From the NCBI GenBank assembly GCA_016858145.1, contig JAEHOE010000014.1:186001-250000 (forward strand): a DNA stretch of 64,000 nt, in the 5' to 3' direction. The first letter of the stretch is position 1. Every line of letters starts with the position of its first letter. The stretch comes from Edaphochlamys debaryana (lineage: Eukaryota; Chlorophyta; Chlorophyceae; Chlamydomonadales). A program made the translations under genes and the position numbers. The notes beneath the pieces were generated by a model. The model had not been told where the DNA came from. It saw only the letters and a program-made list of their open reading frames with translations, and did no database searches. This document shows positions 20,904 to 31,316 of this stretch, one piece after another.

Positions 20904-23900
20904 ATGGCGTTGAGCCCGATGGACGGTGCTGCCGGCTGGCATGAGCTGTCGACCCTTCCGCCGGGCCTAAGGAACTTGGGCAATACTTGTTACCTGAACA
21001 GTGTGCTACAGGTATGGATTTCACCGGGACGCTCAGAGGACCGCTAGTGACCGCGGTCGGTGACCATGCTTGCCGACGGCCACTGACCATCCATCCACAC
21101 CTGCCTGACCCGCGGCCCCGCCCTGTCCTCCAGGCACTGGCCTCCTCCTCCCACTTCACAGCCTTCGTCTTTCAGCGCGCGGCCGCCGTAAACCAGGGCA
21201 CTGCCCGGCTAGTAGCCGCTTCCGCCAACCCCTTCGCTGCCACCCGATGGCAGCGCCGCGCCCTCAGCTCCCCCGGAGAGGACGAAGCGAAGCAGGACTC
21301 GGGGACTTCCCTCGAGGACTCTCGCCATGCGGAGGCGGCGCCTCGCGGCCTGCTCAGAGTGACGCCGGCGACGGCGGCCCGGGCTGCCAAGAGGGCTGTG
21401 GCCGATGTCGTGGGCCGAGTGGCGGAGGCGGTGCTCCCGGCGCTGGGGCGGGGTCTAGCCCAGGCCGTGCTGTGGGTCACAGGTGAGCTGGGCTACAGTA
21501 GGCACGTGCTGTGGGTCACAGGTGGGCCGAACGCACCGCACCGGTCGCCACGGGTGTTTGGGAGCAGGGTCTTGGTGCGTGCAGCTGGGCCCGCCGGGCC
21601 CTCGGCCCATGCGTGAGGCGGCCGGTACCCCCTCCTCCCCTCCTCCCTCACTTCTCACCCGCACGCGCACTCAGTCATCTGACCAAGCTCGAGCACTTTT
21701 TGACGCCACGTCCGCACCTCCCGTGCGCAGGCTACGAGCCGCCACCGCCCACACCCACGCCGCCCACGCCACTCCACCTCGCGGCACCCGCAGCCATCCC
21801 CCTCGCCTCCGCCGCCTGCGCCCCCGCCGCCGCTGCCGCCCTCGCTGGCGGCGCGATGGCCTCCCACCTCCGCCACCTCGCCGCCTGCGACAGCCTCCTG
21901 CGGCTGGCGCCGCTGATAAAGGCACTGCAGCCGCGCTACGGCCCGGCTCGGAGCAGCGCGGCGGCGGCAGCGGAGGAAGCCGCGGCGAGGGCGGGGTTGG
22001 AGGTGGAAGAGGGGGAGAGTTCGAGGGGGGCGGGGCCCGTGGACGCGGGTCCGCTGTTGGCAGCGCTGCGGGCGGTGGGGCCGGGGGGTCAGGTGCTGCA
22101 ACCGGGGGAGCAGAGCGATGCGGCGGAGGCGCTCGAGGTGAGGCGTGGGTGGGTGGGATGCAGCGGGTTGGGGGCGATGGCTTAGACCAAGACACTGGGA
22201 GGCAACGGGGACAAGTCAGAGAGGGTAAGGGAAGCGTGAGCCGCTCTGGCTGGCGGAGGACACGGCTTGGGCCCTTGCCTCCGCCGTGACACAGCAATCC
22301 AATTGACCGTTGTTTGATGACGTGCCAAACCCACAAGCCCCTCGACACATGCCCCGCTGATGCTCCCCTACAGCTCCTGTGCGACAGCCTCGACAGCGAG
22401 CTGGCGTCGTGGCACGTGCTGTACGGCAGGTACGGCGTGGTACGAGTCGGAAGCGGCAGTCCCCATCCCTCGTGGGACCGTCTGTGTCTTAAGGTGGCCC
22501 CGTGCGTGCTCATCATGCCGTCCCGCAGATGGCTGGAGCAACCGCTGTACGGCAGCCTTGCGGATGTGAACGATGCGCCAGAGGGCCGGGGTGGACAGGC
22601 GGCGGCCGCGCCGTACGACAGCCCGGTGGGCGCAGCTGGGGACGGCGGGCCGGGCATGGCGACTGAGCGGACGGAGAGCCTTCCCAACCAGGGCGCCGCA
22701 TCCTCGCCGCATCTCACCACGCTCACGACTCTTAACCCACAGCCGACAGCAAGCGCCGCAGCGGAGTCCGCTGCTGGCCTGGAGCGGGGGCAGGCGCCCG
22801 GGTCACCCGGGGAGCAGGAGAAGACACCCGTGGAGGAGGCTGATGGCTCCGAGGAATGTGAGGAAGAATCCCAGAGGCGTTACCTTTCTTTGCCCCTGCC
22901 CCTGCCCGCGTGCCGGCCTCCGCCCAGCCCGCTGCGGGGCCTCCGGGTCAGCTGCAGCCGGTGTCGGGCGTGCGGAAACCGGTGAGGGCGCGTGTGCGGT
23001 GGGGGGCATGCCCGGGGTGACTTTTTCCTTGGGGCCTGGGGGCCTGGCAGGGCGCCAGGGATTGGCCGCGTGGGTATGGGCGAGTGCCTCGTGGCTTTGC
23101 CTCCACACAACCCCAAAACCCTCTGTCTCTGTCACTCTAACCCCTCTCATCACCACCACCCCCGCCTCCTCTTTCCCCAGATCCACCGTGCGTGTGGAGC
23201 CCTTCTGGACCCTGCAGCTGCCGCTGCCGCCCACTCCCGAGCCCCGCCGCGGCCACCCCTCCAGCACCAGCGGCGGTGGCGGCGGCGGACCCCCGGCCCT
23301 GCCCCACCACCGGCAGTTGATGGCTGCCGCTGCCATGGGGCCGCCGCGGATGGCGCTGGCGGCGGCCGCGGCAGCGGCGACCGCTGGCGGTGGCGGCGGT
23401 GGGCGGCCTGCGGGGCTGACCCTGGCAGATTGCTTGCGTGCTGCGGTCAAGGTAAGGGCCGGCGCGAAGGCAGTGCTGGTGGCTGACCGGTAAGGGCCGG
23501 CGCGAAGACCGGTGGCAGGCCGGGTTGGGGCGCCGGGTCTGAGCGTGGACATGCTGTCTATGTGCATAACATTAACCAAAACTCTTACAACCGTGACACC
23601 TATTCCCCCTTCAGGCCGAGCTGGTGCCGGGCGTGGAGTGCGCCCGCTGCTCCCTGGCCTCCGCCCTGGGGGCCCTGCAGCCCCTGCTGCGGCGGTGCGC
23701 CGCGGCCGCAGGCCGGCCCCACGCGCCAGCCGCCCCCTCCAGCGGAAGCGGAGGCCAGGATGTTGCGGGCGGAGGGTCCCGAGACGGGGAGCGAGAGCGA
23801 GGCGGCGGCTGTGCCGGCGGCTGCAGCGACGCCGGCGGCACCGGCGGCTGTGGGGCCAGCGGCGGCGCCGGCGCCGGCGGGGCCGCAGGCGCGGAGTTGT

Positions 23901-24742
23901 GCGCCCACGCTTCCAGGCTGGCGGCGCTGCTGGCGGCGCCGCAGCCCCTGCCGGATCTGGATCTGGATCTCGAGCTGGGACGCCTGCGCCGCTTGGCAGC
24001 GGTCGTTTCGGTGGCGCTGGCGGTGGAGGCGATGGGTGGCGGCGGCGGCGCGGCGGCTTGTCGGCGGGACGAGGCCGGGGCAGGGGTGGTGGAGGCTGAG
24101 GCGGAGGCGGAGGCGGCCCCTGAGTTGCGTCCTGTGCGGTCGGCAGCGCTTCGGCGCAACTGGGTCGCCCGGCCGCCGCCCGTACTTGTGCTACAGCTGC
24201 AGCGGACCGTGTGGGACCACGTGTCCGGTACGACGGGCAAGGATGGCAGGCACGTGGCCTTTCCTGTTGTCCTCCCGGCTTCGGAGCTGGCGGCGGCGCT
24301 GGGGTCCCCGGCGCCGGAGGCCGCCGGGAGTGAGGACGGTGCCGTCCCGACAGCCGTCGTGGGACTCGGAAGGCAATCAGGGACGTCATCCTCATCCTCA
24401 CCGCCGCCGCCGTACGTGCTCGTCGCGGTGGCCGTACACTACGGCGGCGCGGACTCGGGGCACTACCTGGTGTATCGTCGCGTGCCAGCGGCAGCGGCAG
24501 CGGCACCTTGCGCCCCTGCGGCCCCCACGTCCGCCTCCCGCTCCCGCTCTCCTGAAACTTGCAGCCCCAGTCCCGACAGCGGCGCATGCGGCGCTGACGC
24601 CTCTGGGGCGATTGCGGCGGGGTCGGGTCGGGGGCCGGGGGGGCTGTGGCTGCGTGTTTCGGATGCCAGCGTGTCGGTGTCCTCCCTGGCCGAGGCCCTG
24701 GCCCAGCCAGCCGCATTGCTGGTGTACGAGCGCCGTCACTGA
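20904..24742 (+). CDS. Ubiquitin-specific protease (USP/UBP, C19 family)
   Basis: A cysteine protease predicted to remove ubiquitin from proteins. The exons are 20904-21011, 21134-21482, 21731-22137, 22374-22429, 22529-22981, 23181-23451 and 23615-24742, giving 923 aa in frame. The Cys box is near the N terminus (G-L-R-N-L-G-N-T-C-Y-L-N-S, catalytic Cys29). The segment G-E-Q-S-D-A-A-E is the usual Q-x-D-A-x-E element. Cys pairs C-S-R-C-R-A-C and E-C-A-R-C could form the USP zinc ribbon. The His box is V-H-Y-G-G-A-D-S-G-H-Y (His831), and S-D near the C terminus may supply the third residue. Long Ala/Gly/Ser-rich inserts separate these blocks, common in algal proteins. The early Cys box recalls membrane-anchored USP30/UBP27 types, but there is no room for an N-terminal anchor here, so I give no subtype. 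Confidence 0.88.
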
Positions 24743-25479
24743 CGGTCCGTAGGGGGCGTTCGGACGGCACCCGCCTGGCTGAGGGGAGGTGCAGGGCAGC
24801 GGTGCCTCTGCGTGTGCCGTTAGGCGGTGCAAGGGAGCTGGCAGGGGGGCCTAGCAGTGGGGAGGTGCAGGGCAGGGGTGCAGCTTTGGAGGCCTCGGGG
24901 ACGCGGCTGTTGTCCCATAGCGGGCAGGGGGATGTGAAGGGCGCCCAGGAGGCTAATGAGGGCGCAGTGGTTGGGGGTGATGTGCTGTCCGTGCGACGGC
25001 AGCTTTGGGGTGTGAAGGATCTAGGGGATGGACTCAAAAAGAGGCTGAACGGCGACGTTATGCTGTGCTCAACGGAGCGCAGAGGGGCACCAAAGCGCGG
25101 GGCCGGGGGTGATTTGCGCTGAGGTGCGACGGGCCTGGGGATGAGGAGGCGACGTAAAGCTGCTCTGCAGAGCCGGCACAGCATGTGCATCAAAGCATCT
25201 CCCCATAGATGTGCAAGAGTGACCCCGAACTCTTACCCACAGCTCAGGCGTGTACAATAAGCATATAACATGGCACGGAAGTGCGATACGTGCGCGGAGC
25301 GCGTGTCGATGGGTTCGCGCGCGAACATCAAGCTTGCAACTGCACACCAAACATCCCCGCTTTCACCGACAGATCGTACAGAGAAGCAACTTTCATACGA
25401 CTTCTGAGCCTGGGAGGCAAGTTGGCGCATCGCGATATGACACCTTCCGCACCTCGGCGCCCACGGACGAGCGTCTGGC
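24743..25479. other. Spacer between the ubiquitin protease and LPMO unit 4
   Basis: The first part must contain the protease 3'UTR; I found no TGTAA. A plus-strand open frame ending at 25122 continues from another frame of the protease exon and has no recognisable motif. Nothing else is supported. Confidence 0.4.
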
Positions 25480-25680
25480 TACACTGCTGGCTGCCGGGCC
25501 GCGCCCGCCGGGCCCTAGCTCCACACCCACCCGTATGCCATGCATAGAGGGCCGGGGAATCGGGTGGGCCGCCGCCGGGCCGGCATCAGGCCCCGCCTGC
25601 AAATTGTGTCTCTGGGCCGGGCCCGGGCCCGATGGGCCCGTTGGGCTGCGACTGGGCCTTGACACGGGCCCTGGCCGCCA

Positions 25681-25702
25681 GCCCTACTTAACCTTGGCGC
25701 GT
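25681..25702 (+). promoter_or_regulatory. Conserved promoter-like block, LPMO copy 4
   Basis: The GCCCTACTTAA core followed by TTGGCGCGTT is retained although surrounding sequence has diverged, which strengthens the case for function. It starts 367 nt before the ATG. Confidence 0.55.
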
Positions 25703-26047
25703 TAGTAGACGCCATTCAACTCTTAGCAGCCCGCTGTGCTACCTTACCTTTCAAGGCAACCCGCACAGGCCCGCAACGACACAGCCGCCAAGGTCAGTGG
25801 CCGAGGCCGGAGGCCTGGCGCTTTAGCGGAATGGTGCGCTCTCAACACCGGTGCTGACGTTTTATGCAGATTAACTCGTTGTGTCCTGTCGACAAGCCAT
25901 GCCGGCCGGTCTCGCGAGGTCTGATTGACTAGACTGACGATGTCTGTCCATCTTGCCGCCCGCCTGCCCGTCGATTGCCCTGCGCAGACTCTCCTACCCG
26001 AAAGCTTCTGATTCCGTCCACGCGACAAGCGTTGAGGCCATCTCGAC

Positions 26048-29000
26048 ATGAAAGCCAGGTGAGCCGCGAGCCTGCCCGCGCGTCCGTGTGAGTCCCAGGC
26101 TCGTCTGCTTGGTGTGCTCGTGTGCGGTGAAGTCTTCGGCCTCTTGTATTGTACCCCTTGATTCTGCGGCATTCTGCGTCGGCCAACATAATTCGACGCC
26201 AATCACCGCGGCATTACGCCCCGTTGTCTATAGTAACCCCTTGATTCGTGCAGCTAATGCAGCCCAGCCCTCATCATCACAATCAGTCACCTACCCTTCA
26301 ATCGATTCCCCAGCCCCAGGTGCCACCCCACCAGCCCGGTTTAACCTGTCTCTCCCACCGCTGCCTCTTCCGCTAACCCCGGCTCATCAGGGCGATGTCG
26401 CTTCTGCTGGCGCTGGTGGCCGCTGCTGCCCTCCTCCGTGGCATCGATGCGCACGCCTTCCTGCACAAGCCCGCCTCGCGTGCGCGCGTGCTGGGCTATG
26501 GAGAGTACACCGCCAGCTCAGGTGGGAAGGCCGTCGGCGCAAGCCCGCCAGCTTGCTTGATTCCCCAATACCGGCCTTGGGTGAAGCTAGCACGCCGCAT
26601 GTGTGCGGTGTGCACAGCCGCGCCGGCCTAGCCGCCGCCTAGGTACACGCCTCCTCGCTCTCACTCTAAGGCTTACATGCATCCCATGAACTCGTGCAGG
26701 CAATGCTGGTGGCGGCGGCGCTGTGCCGGATGTGTGCGGCGACCCGCATCAGGTGAGAGACTGAGGGGGACGGAGGGTAACCGCCGGTCCGGCGATGGGG
26801 ACCGACTAGGGAGAACCCATCAGCGGCACATCCCTGCTATGCGTGTTTACAAAGCTTTATGCAGCCGTAGCGGGTGGCCTGCCCCTCCGTTCCTTGTGGC
26901 CCTGCCCGGCTAGCCCTGCATGGTCTGCCCCATGACACTGCGCTCGCTCCCCTTTCTATGTACAGAGTGACGGCTACCTGAACCTCGTGAACCGCCCGAC
27001 AGCTTCCCAGGGTGCGTTGCGCATGCATGTGCGGGCCTTGCGGGCCTGCGTGCGTGCGTGCCTGGGACCCACAACAGCAAGCAGCGCAGGTGACAACTAG
27101 GGGGCAACTCATTCGTCCTTGCTGACCGTGTGTATGCCGTGCTGCCCACTTGCTTGACGACAGGATCCTTTGCTGCCGGCTCTGACATCACCGTCAACGT
27201 GGCCGTGCGGGCCCAGCACGGCGGCTACTTCAGCGTCAAGCTCTGCAAGCGCACCAGCAACACCGCCTCCCAGGTTTGTCCGATGTAGAAGTGCCCAGGT
27301 GTGGACTGGCTGCCCATCCGTCTCTCTCCCAACTCATTGATCCTGATGCTTTCTCGTGCAGGCCTGCTACGACAGCACCGTCCTGCGCAACATGGACGTC
27401 GGCGGCGGCGTGTACACGCGGTACTGGATCCAGTCCATGTCGGGCACCTACTCGTACATGTCCGACTACCTGACCCAGGTCTACAGCACCCGCTGGCGCC
27501 TGCCTTCCACCCTCGCCGCCGGGGACTACGTACTGCAGCTGTGAGCTCGCGGGCCGGGGGGTGGGTCGGGGGGGATGGAGGGGGCGGCGCGAAGCCCAGG
27601 CAGCAGCAAACTGCAGCAGGCGTGGGGAAGTGACATCAGCCTCTGTGATCACCTTGCATGACATCACCGTGACGCTTCCGCCACCCATGCGTCCATGCGC
27701 GCAGGCTGTACAAGACCGGGAACACGTGCATCGATGCTGGACTCGTCGGCCGAGTGCGGCCGGATGTGTGCGGCGACCCGCATCAGGTGAGAGACTGAGG
27801 GGGACGGAGGGTAACCGCCGGTCCGGCGATGGGGACCGACTAGGGAGAACCCATCAGCGGCACATCCCTGCTATGCGTGTTTACAAAGCTTTATGCAGCC
27901 GTAGCGGGTGGCCTGCCCCTCCGTTCCTTGTGGCCCTGCCCGGCTAGCCCTGCATGGTCTGCCCCATGACACTGCGCTCGCTCCCCTTTCTATGTACAGA
28001 GTGACGGCTACCTGAACCTCGTGAACCGCCCGACAGCTTCCCAGGGTGCGTTGCGCATGCATGTGCGGGCCTTGCGGGCCTGCGTGCGTGCGTGCCTGGG
28101 ACCCACAACAGCAAGCAGCGCAGGTGACAACTAGGGGGCAACTCATTCGTCCTTGCTGACCGTGTGTATGCCGTGCTGCCCCACTTGCTTGACGACAGGA
28201 TCCTTTGCTGCCGGCTCTGACATCACCGTCAACGTGGCCGTGCGGGCCCAGCACGGCGGCTACTTCAGCGTCAAGCTCTGCAAGCGCACCAGCAACACCG
28301 CCTCCCAGGTTTGTCCGATGTAGAAGTGCCCAGGTGTGGACTGGCTGCCCATCCGTCTCTCTCCCAACTCATTGATCCTGATGCTTTCTCGTGCAGGCCT
28401 GCTACGACAGCACCGTCCTGCGCAACATGGACGTCGGCGGCGGCGTGTACACGCGGTACTGGATCCAGTCCATGTCGGGCACCTACTCGTACATGTCCGA
28501 CTACCTGACCCAGGTCTACAGCACCCGCTGGCGCCTGCCTTCCACCCTCGCCGCCGGGGACTACGTACTGCAGCTGTGAGCTCGCGGGCCGGGGGGTGGG
28601 TCGGGGGGGATGGAGGGGGCGGGCGCGAAGCCCAGGCCAGCAAACTGCAGCAGGCGTGGGGAAGTGACATGTTTACAGCCTCTGTGATCACCTTGCATGA
28701 CATCACCGTGACGCTTCCGCCACCCATGCGTCCATGCGCGCAGGCTGTACAAGACCGGGAACACGTGCATCGACCGCTGCGACTCGTCGGCCGAGTGCGG
28801 CCGGTACGTGTCCAACACCAGGATCAACGTGGACGGCCTGGGGCCCAAGGACCTGTGCGAGTGGTCCGTGGCCAAGCCTGCGGAGATCTTCCATGACTGC
28901 AGGTGCGCCAGGGTGCGGCCACCAGGGCGTCGGCCGTAACAATGGAGAGTGGAATGCGCTGATGCTACCTAGCTACGTAGTGAGGACAGCGCTCTATGAC

Positions 29001-29768
29001 ACAACCCATGGACTTGGCGGATAGCCAGTCCCCTGCTGCGGTAGCGGCTATGCTCTGCCGGAGCAGACACAGATGGTGTTGTCGTACGTTCGTCAGAGAA
29101 CCTGCCTTCTCTTGCAGAGAAGCCAACGTGTGCAGGCGGGGCGTTCGGACCAAGGGAGCTCTTGGAGATCTTGGCTGCGTGGGAGTGAGATATGTCCCTG
29201 CTGTCAGCTCAACTCAAGGGCACCCACCCGCTCGCCCACCCTCGCAGTGACATCACCATTACGAGCAGCTCGGGCCCCAACCCCACCCCCACGCCCACGC
29301 CCACCCCCACCCCCACGCCCACCCCGACTCCCACGCCTACGCCCACGCCCACGCCCACGCCCACGCCCACGCCCACGCCCACGCCCACGCCCACGCCCAC
29401 GCCCACCCCCACTCCCGACGGCACCTGCACCTCCCCGCCCTCGGCCACCTTCTGCTCCGGCAAGGCCCCTGGACTGTACGGCGACAAGTGCAAGGCGTGC
29501 ACCTACTACTACTGGGTGGGTGCAGCTTCTTAATGGCAAGGGTCTTGAGGTCCGCAGACCGCCGCGCCTTGCTTGCTTCACATGTATGCGTCCGCTGGCG
29601 CTCGACTCTCTTTGCCGTCCTAATCCTGCCCCCCGGCCCCCGCCCCCGCGCCCCTCCCCCCAGTGCTGGAACGGCGGCTCCGTGTACCAGCAGTGCGGCG
29701 GTGGCACGGCCATGGACTCGCGCGGCACCGGCACCGGCTGCAACTGGCCCGCCAACATCGTGTGCTAA
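26048..29768 (+). CDS. AA15-like LPMO with CBM14, copy 4, internally duplicated
   Basis: The exons are 26048-26058, 26391-26521, 26700-26752, 26966-27011, 27164-27273, 27362-27540, hybrid 27705-27786, then 28000-28045, 28199-28308, 28397-28575, 28744-28902, 29248-29515 and 29664-29768. They total 1479 nt and would give 492 aa in frame. The hybrid exon begins as exon 7 ([11 protein letters not shown]), carries a 2-nt deletion, and crosses into exon 3 sequence, ending D-P-H-Q like normal exon 3. The predicted protein has one signal peptide and one N-terminal His but two copies of the exon 4-6 core with its second-His motif. The linker is eight Pro-Thr pairs longer than in copy 2. It may instead splice past the duplicated block to give a normal LPMO. 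Folding and activity are unknown. Confidence 0.75.
26725..28799 (+). repeat. Intragenic tandem duplication within LPMO copy 4
   Basis: The block from exon 3 to exon 7 occurs twice, at about 26725-27758 and 27759-28799, with an offset of 1034-1035 bp over most of its length. The junction falls in GCCGG (27759-27763), which exon 7 and exon 3 share, pointing to a microhomology-mediated or unequal exchange. Small intron differences exist between the two blocks. Confidence 0.92.
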
Positions 29769-30386
29769 GGGCCCCCTGTCTGTTAGCGCACGACGCGGGG
29801 TGTGCTCTGTTGGTTGGTTCGCGTTATGAACTGCGCTCCGTGGTCGACCAAGGGCATGGCTAACGGTGTGCACTACGCATGGGCTCATCACATGATGCGC
29901 GTGCAGCACACCGTGGGAAGTTGCAGTACGTTACTTTGGGCCCCGCAAGTGGCAGGCTGGCCGAGGAGGGGCCGCTGGGGTGGCGAGGGGTGGCAAGCTG
30001 GTCGTACCTTGATACAACAGTACGGCGGCTGAAGACGACATTCACGGACCATGGAGACAGGGTTGAAATCCCAAGCGGTGACAGGGCCGTTGTACACCAT
30101 TCGAGTAGTGCATACGTGGGAAACACATGCTTCCCACCATAATCTGTTTGGTTGTACGGTATTGCCGCACATGCTGTCCGATTACCGGTAGTCTTGCGGG
30201 TTTACTTCAAGCTCGGTGCACAAGGTCAATCAGCAAGTGAGCTGGCGCAGGCCAAGCATGTGCTTTCTGGTGCCGGCTTGCTGTGATTCGTTCCGGCTGC
30301 TGCAGGACCCTCTGCTTCAGTTGAGAGGCGGGATGACCCCACCCGAGTAGTGATTGGTTCGTGGAGGCCCTCATGGCACCAAGCGC

Positions 30387-30391
30387 TGTAA
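30387..30391 (+). terminator. Candidate TGTAA polyadenylation signal, LPMO copy 4
   Basis: First TGTAA seen downstream of the stop, at 619 nt. It is outside the conserved repeat, so less supported than those of copies 1, 2, 5 and 7. Confidence 0.3.
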
Positions 30392-31275
30392 CACTGCCTG
30401 GTTCCTGCCTTGCGCCTGGGCATGCAGAGCTATGCAGTTAGCACACGCGGCAGCTAGCCAACCACCCTGCCAACCACCTAGTGAACCGGTGGCAGTTAAC
30501 CGGTTGATACTCGGGATTATTGCAGTCAGCCCACGACGCGGCTAGCTTGGTTTCGTGGTCCACATTGCTGGCCGGCCTCATGCAGTTCTCACATGTGCCT
30601 GCCCCACACGCACCCCCAGCTACTCCCTCAGTCAACCCCAACAAGTGATCAGGAGCAATTCCCGACGACGACCTGTCGCAACATCTGCGCCAGACGGCGA
30701 CGACAGCGCCACCAACTCCTTGCTTCGATATGAGCAGATGGTAAAAGCTTGGGGCGTGCCTGATGGCATATGGTCAGGCGGTGCGAGCTTCGACCCGACC
30801 CGCCCCCGGAGGGTCCGAGCGCGTGTGTGTATCAGGCGACGCGTCGGTCGCTTGGCACAAAACCTGCAGTGTTGCATAATTGGGCGCGTCCTGTCTTCGT
30901 AGTCAAGTACTCGGTCCTCATTCACCGCACCTGCACGCCCAACCGAGAACGCGTGTGCTGCCCGACTGCAAACCTTCTCAGCTCGGCAAACACAGCAAGC
31001 GACTGGCCTGTGCACCACACGCTGTACCTCTCTGAATATATCAGGACAGTCTGCACCGGAAGTAAAGCCTAGCGGCCTCGTATATGCTCACACCATCCCA
31101 CCTTTCGCTCCGCCACACGCACACCCGAGGCCTAGCGACAGGAGAAGCAGTGTAGACGCGTCTAAGTTGTCAGGGGGAGGAGCCTTTCGCAGCGGAACCA
31201 CGAGAGGCGTCATGGCCTCAAACCGAGGAAGCCAGGCGACCTAAGCAAGGCGACCGGAGGTGGAGGCTGCTGGCT
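30392..31275. other. Spacer upstream of the ABCA transporter gene
   Basis: I see no gene here. Short open frames on both strands lack recognisable motifs and codon patterns like the neighbouring genes. Confidence 0.4.
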
Positions 31276-31281
31276 TATAAA
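31276..31281 (+). promoter_or_regulatory. TATA box of the ABCA gene
   Basis: A perfect TATAAA lies 36 nt before the start-codon exon. A start site about 30 nt downstream would leave a very short 5'UTR. Confidence 0.5.
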
Positions 31282-31316
31282 GAACTCGGGCAGCCTCAAG
31301 GACTTGGCCTGGCGAA

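Larger units (their letters stand above)
25480..30170 (+). repeat. LPMO unit 4 (diverged, isolated copy of the repeat)
   Basis: Homology to units 1-3 begins near the GC-rich palindromes upstream of the promoter block and continues through the LPMO gene to conserved 3' flank containing GTGCACTACGCATGGGC-type sequence. It is much more diverged outside exons than units 1-3 are from each other, and it lacks LINE insert D. Edges are approximate. Confidence 0.75.

Noticed and set aside
22803..25193. 796-codon minus-strand frame across the ubiquitin protease
   Set aside because: It is an antisense shadow in GC-rich DNA, Pro/Arg-rich without motifs. The plus strand has the full protease signature with in-frame exons.
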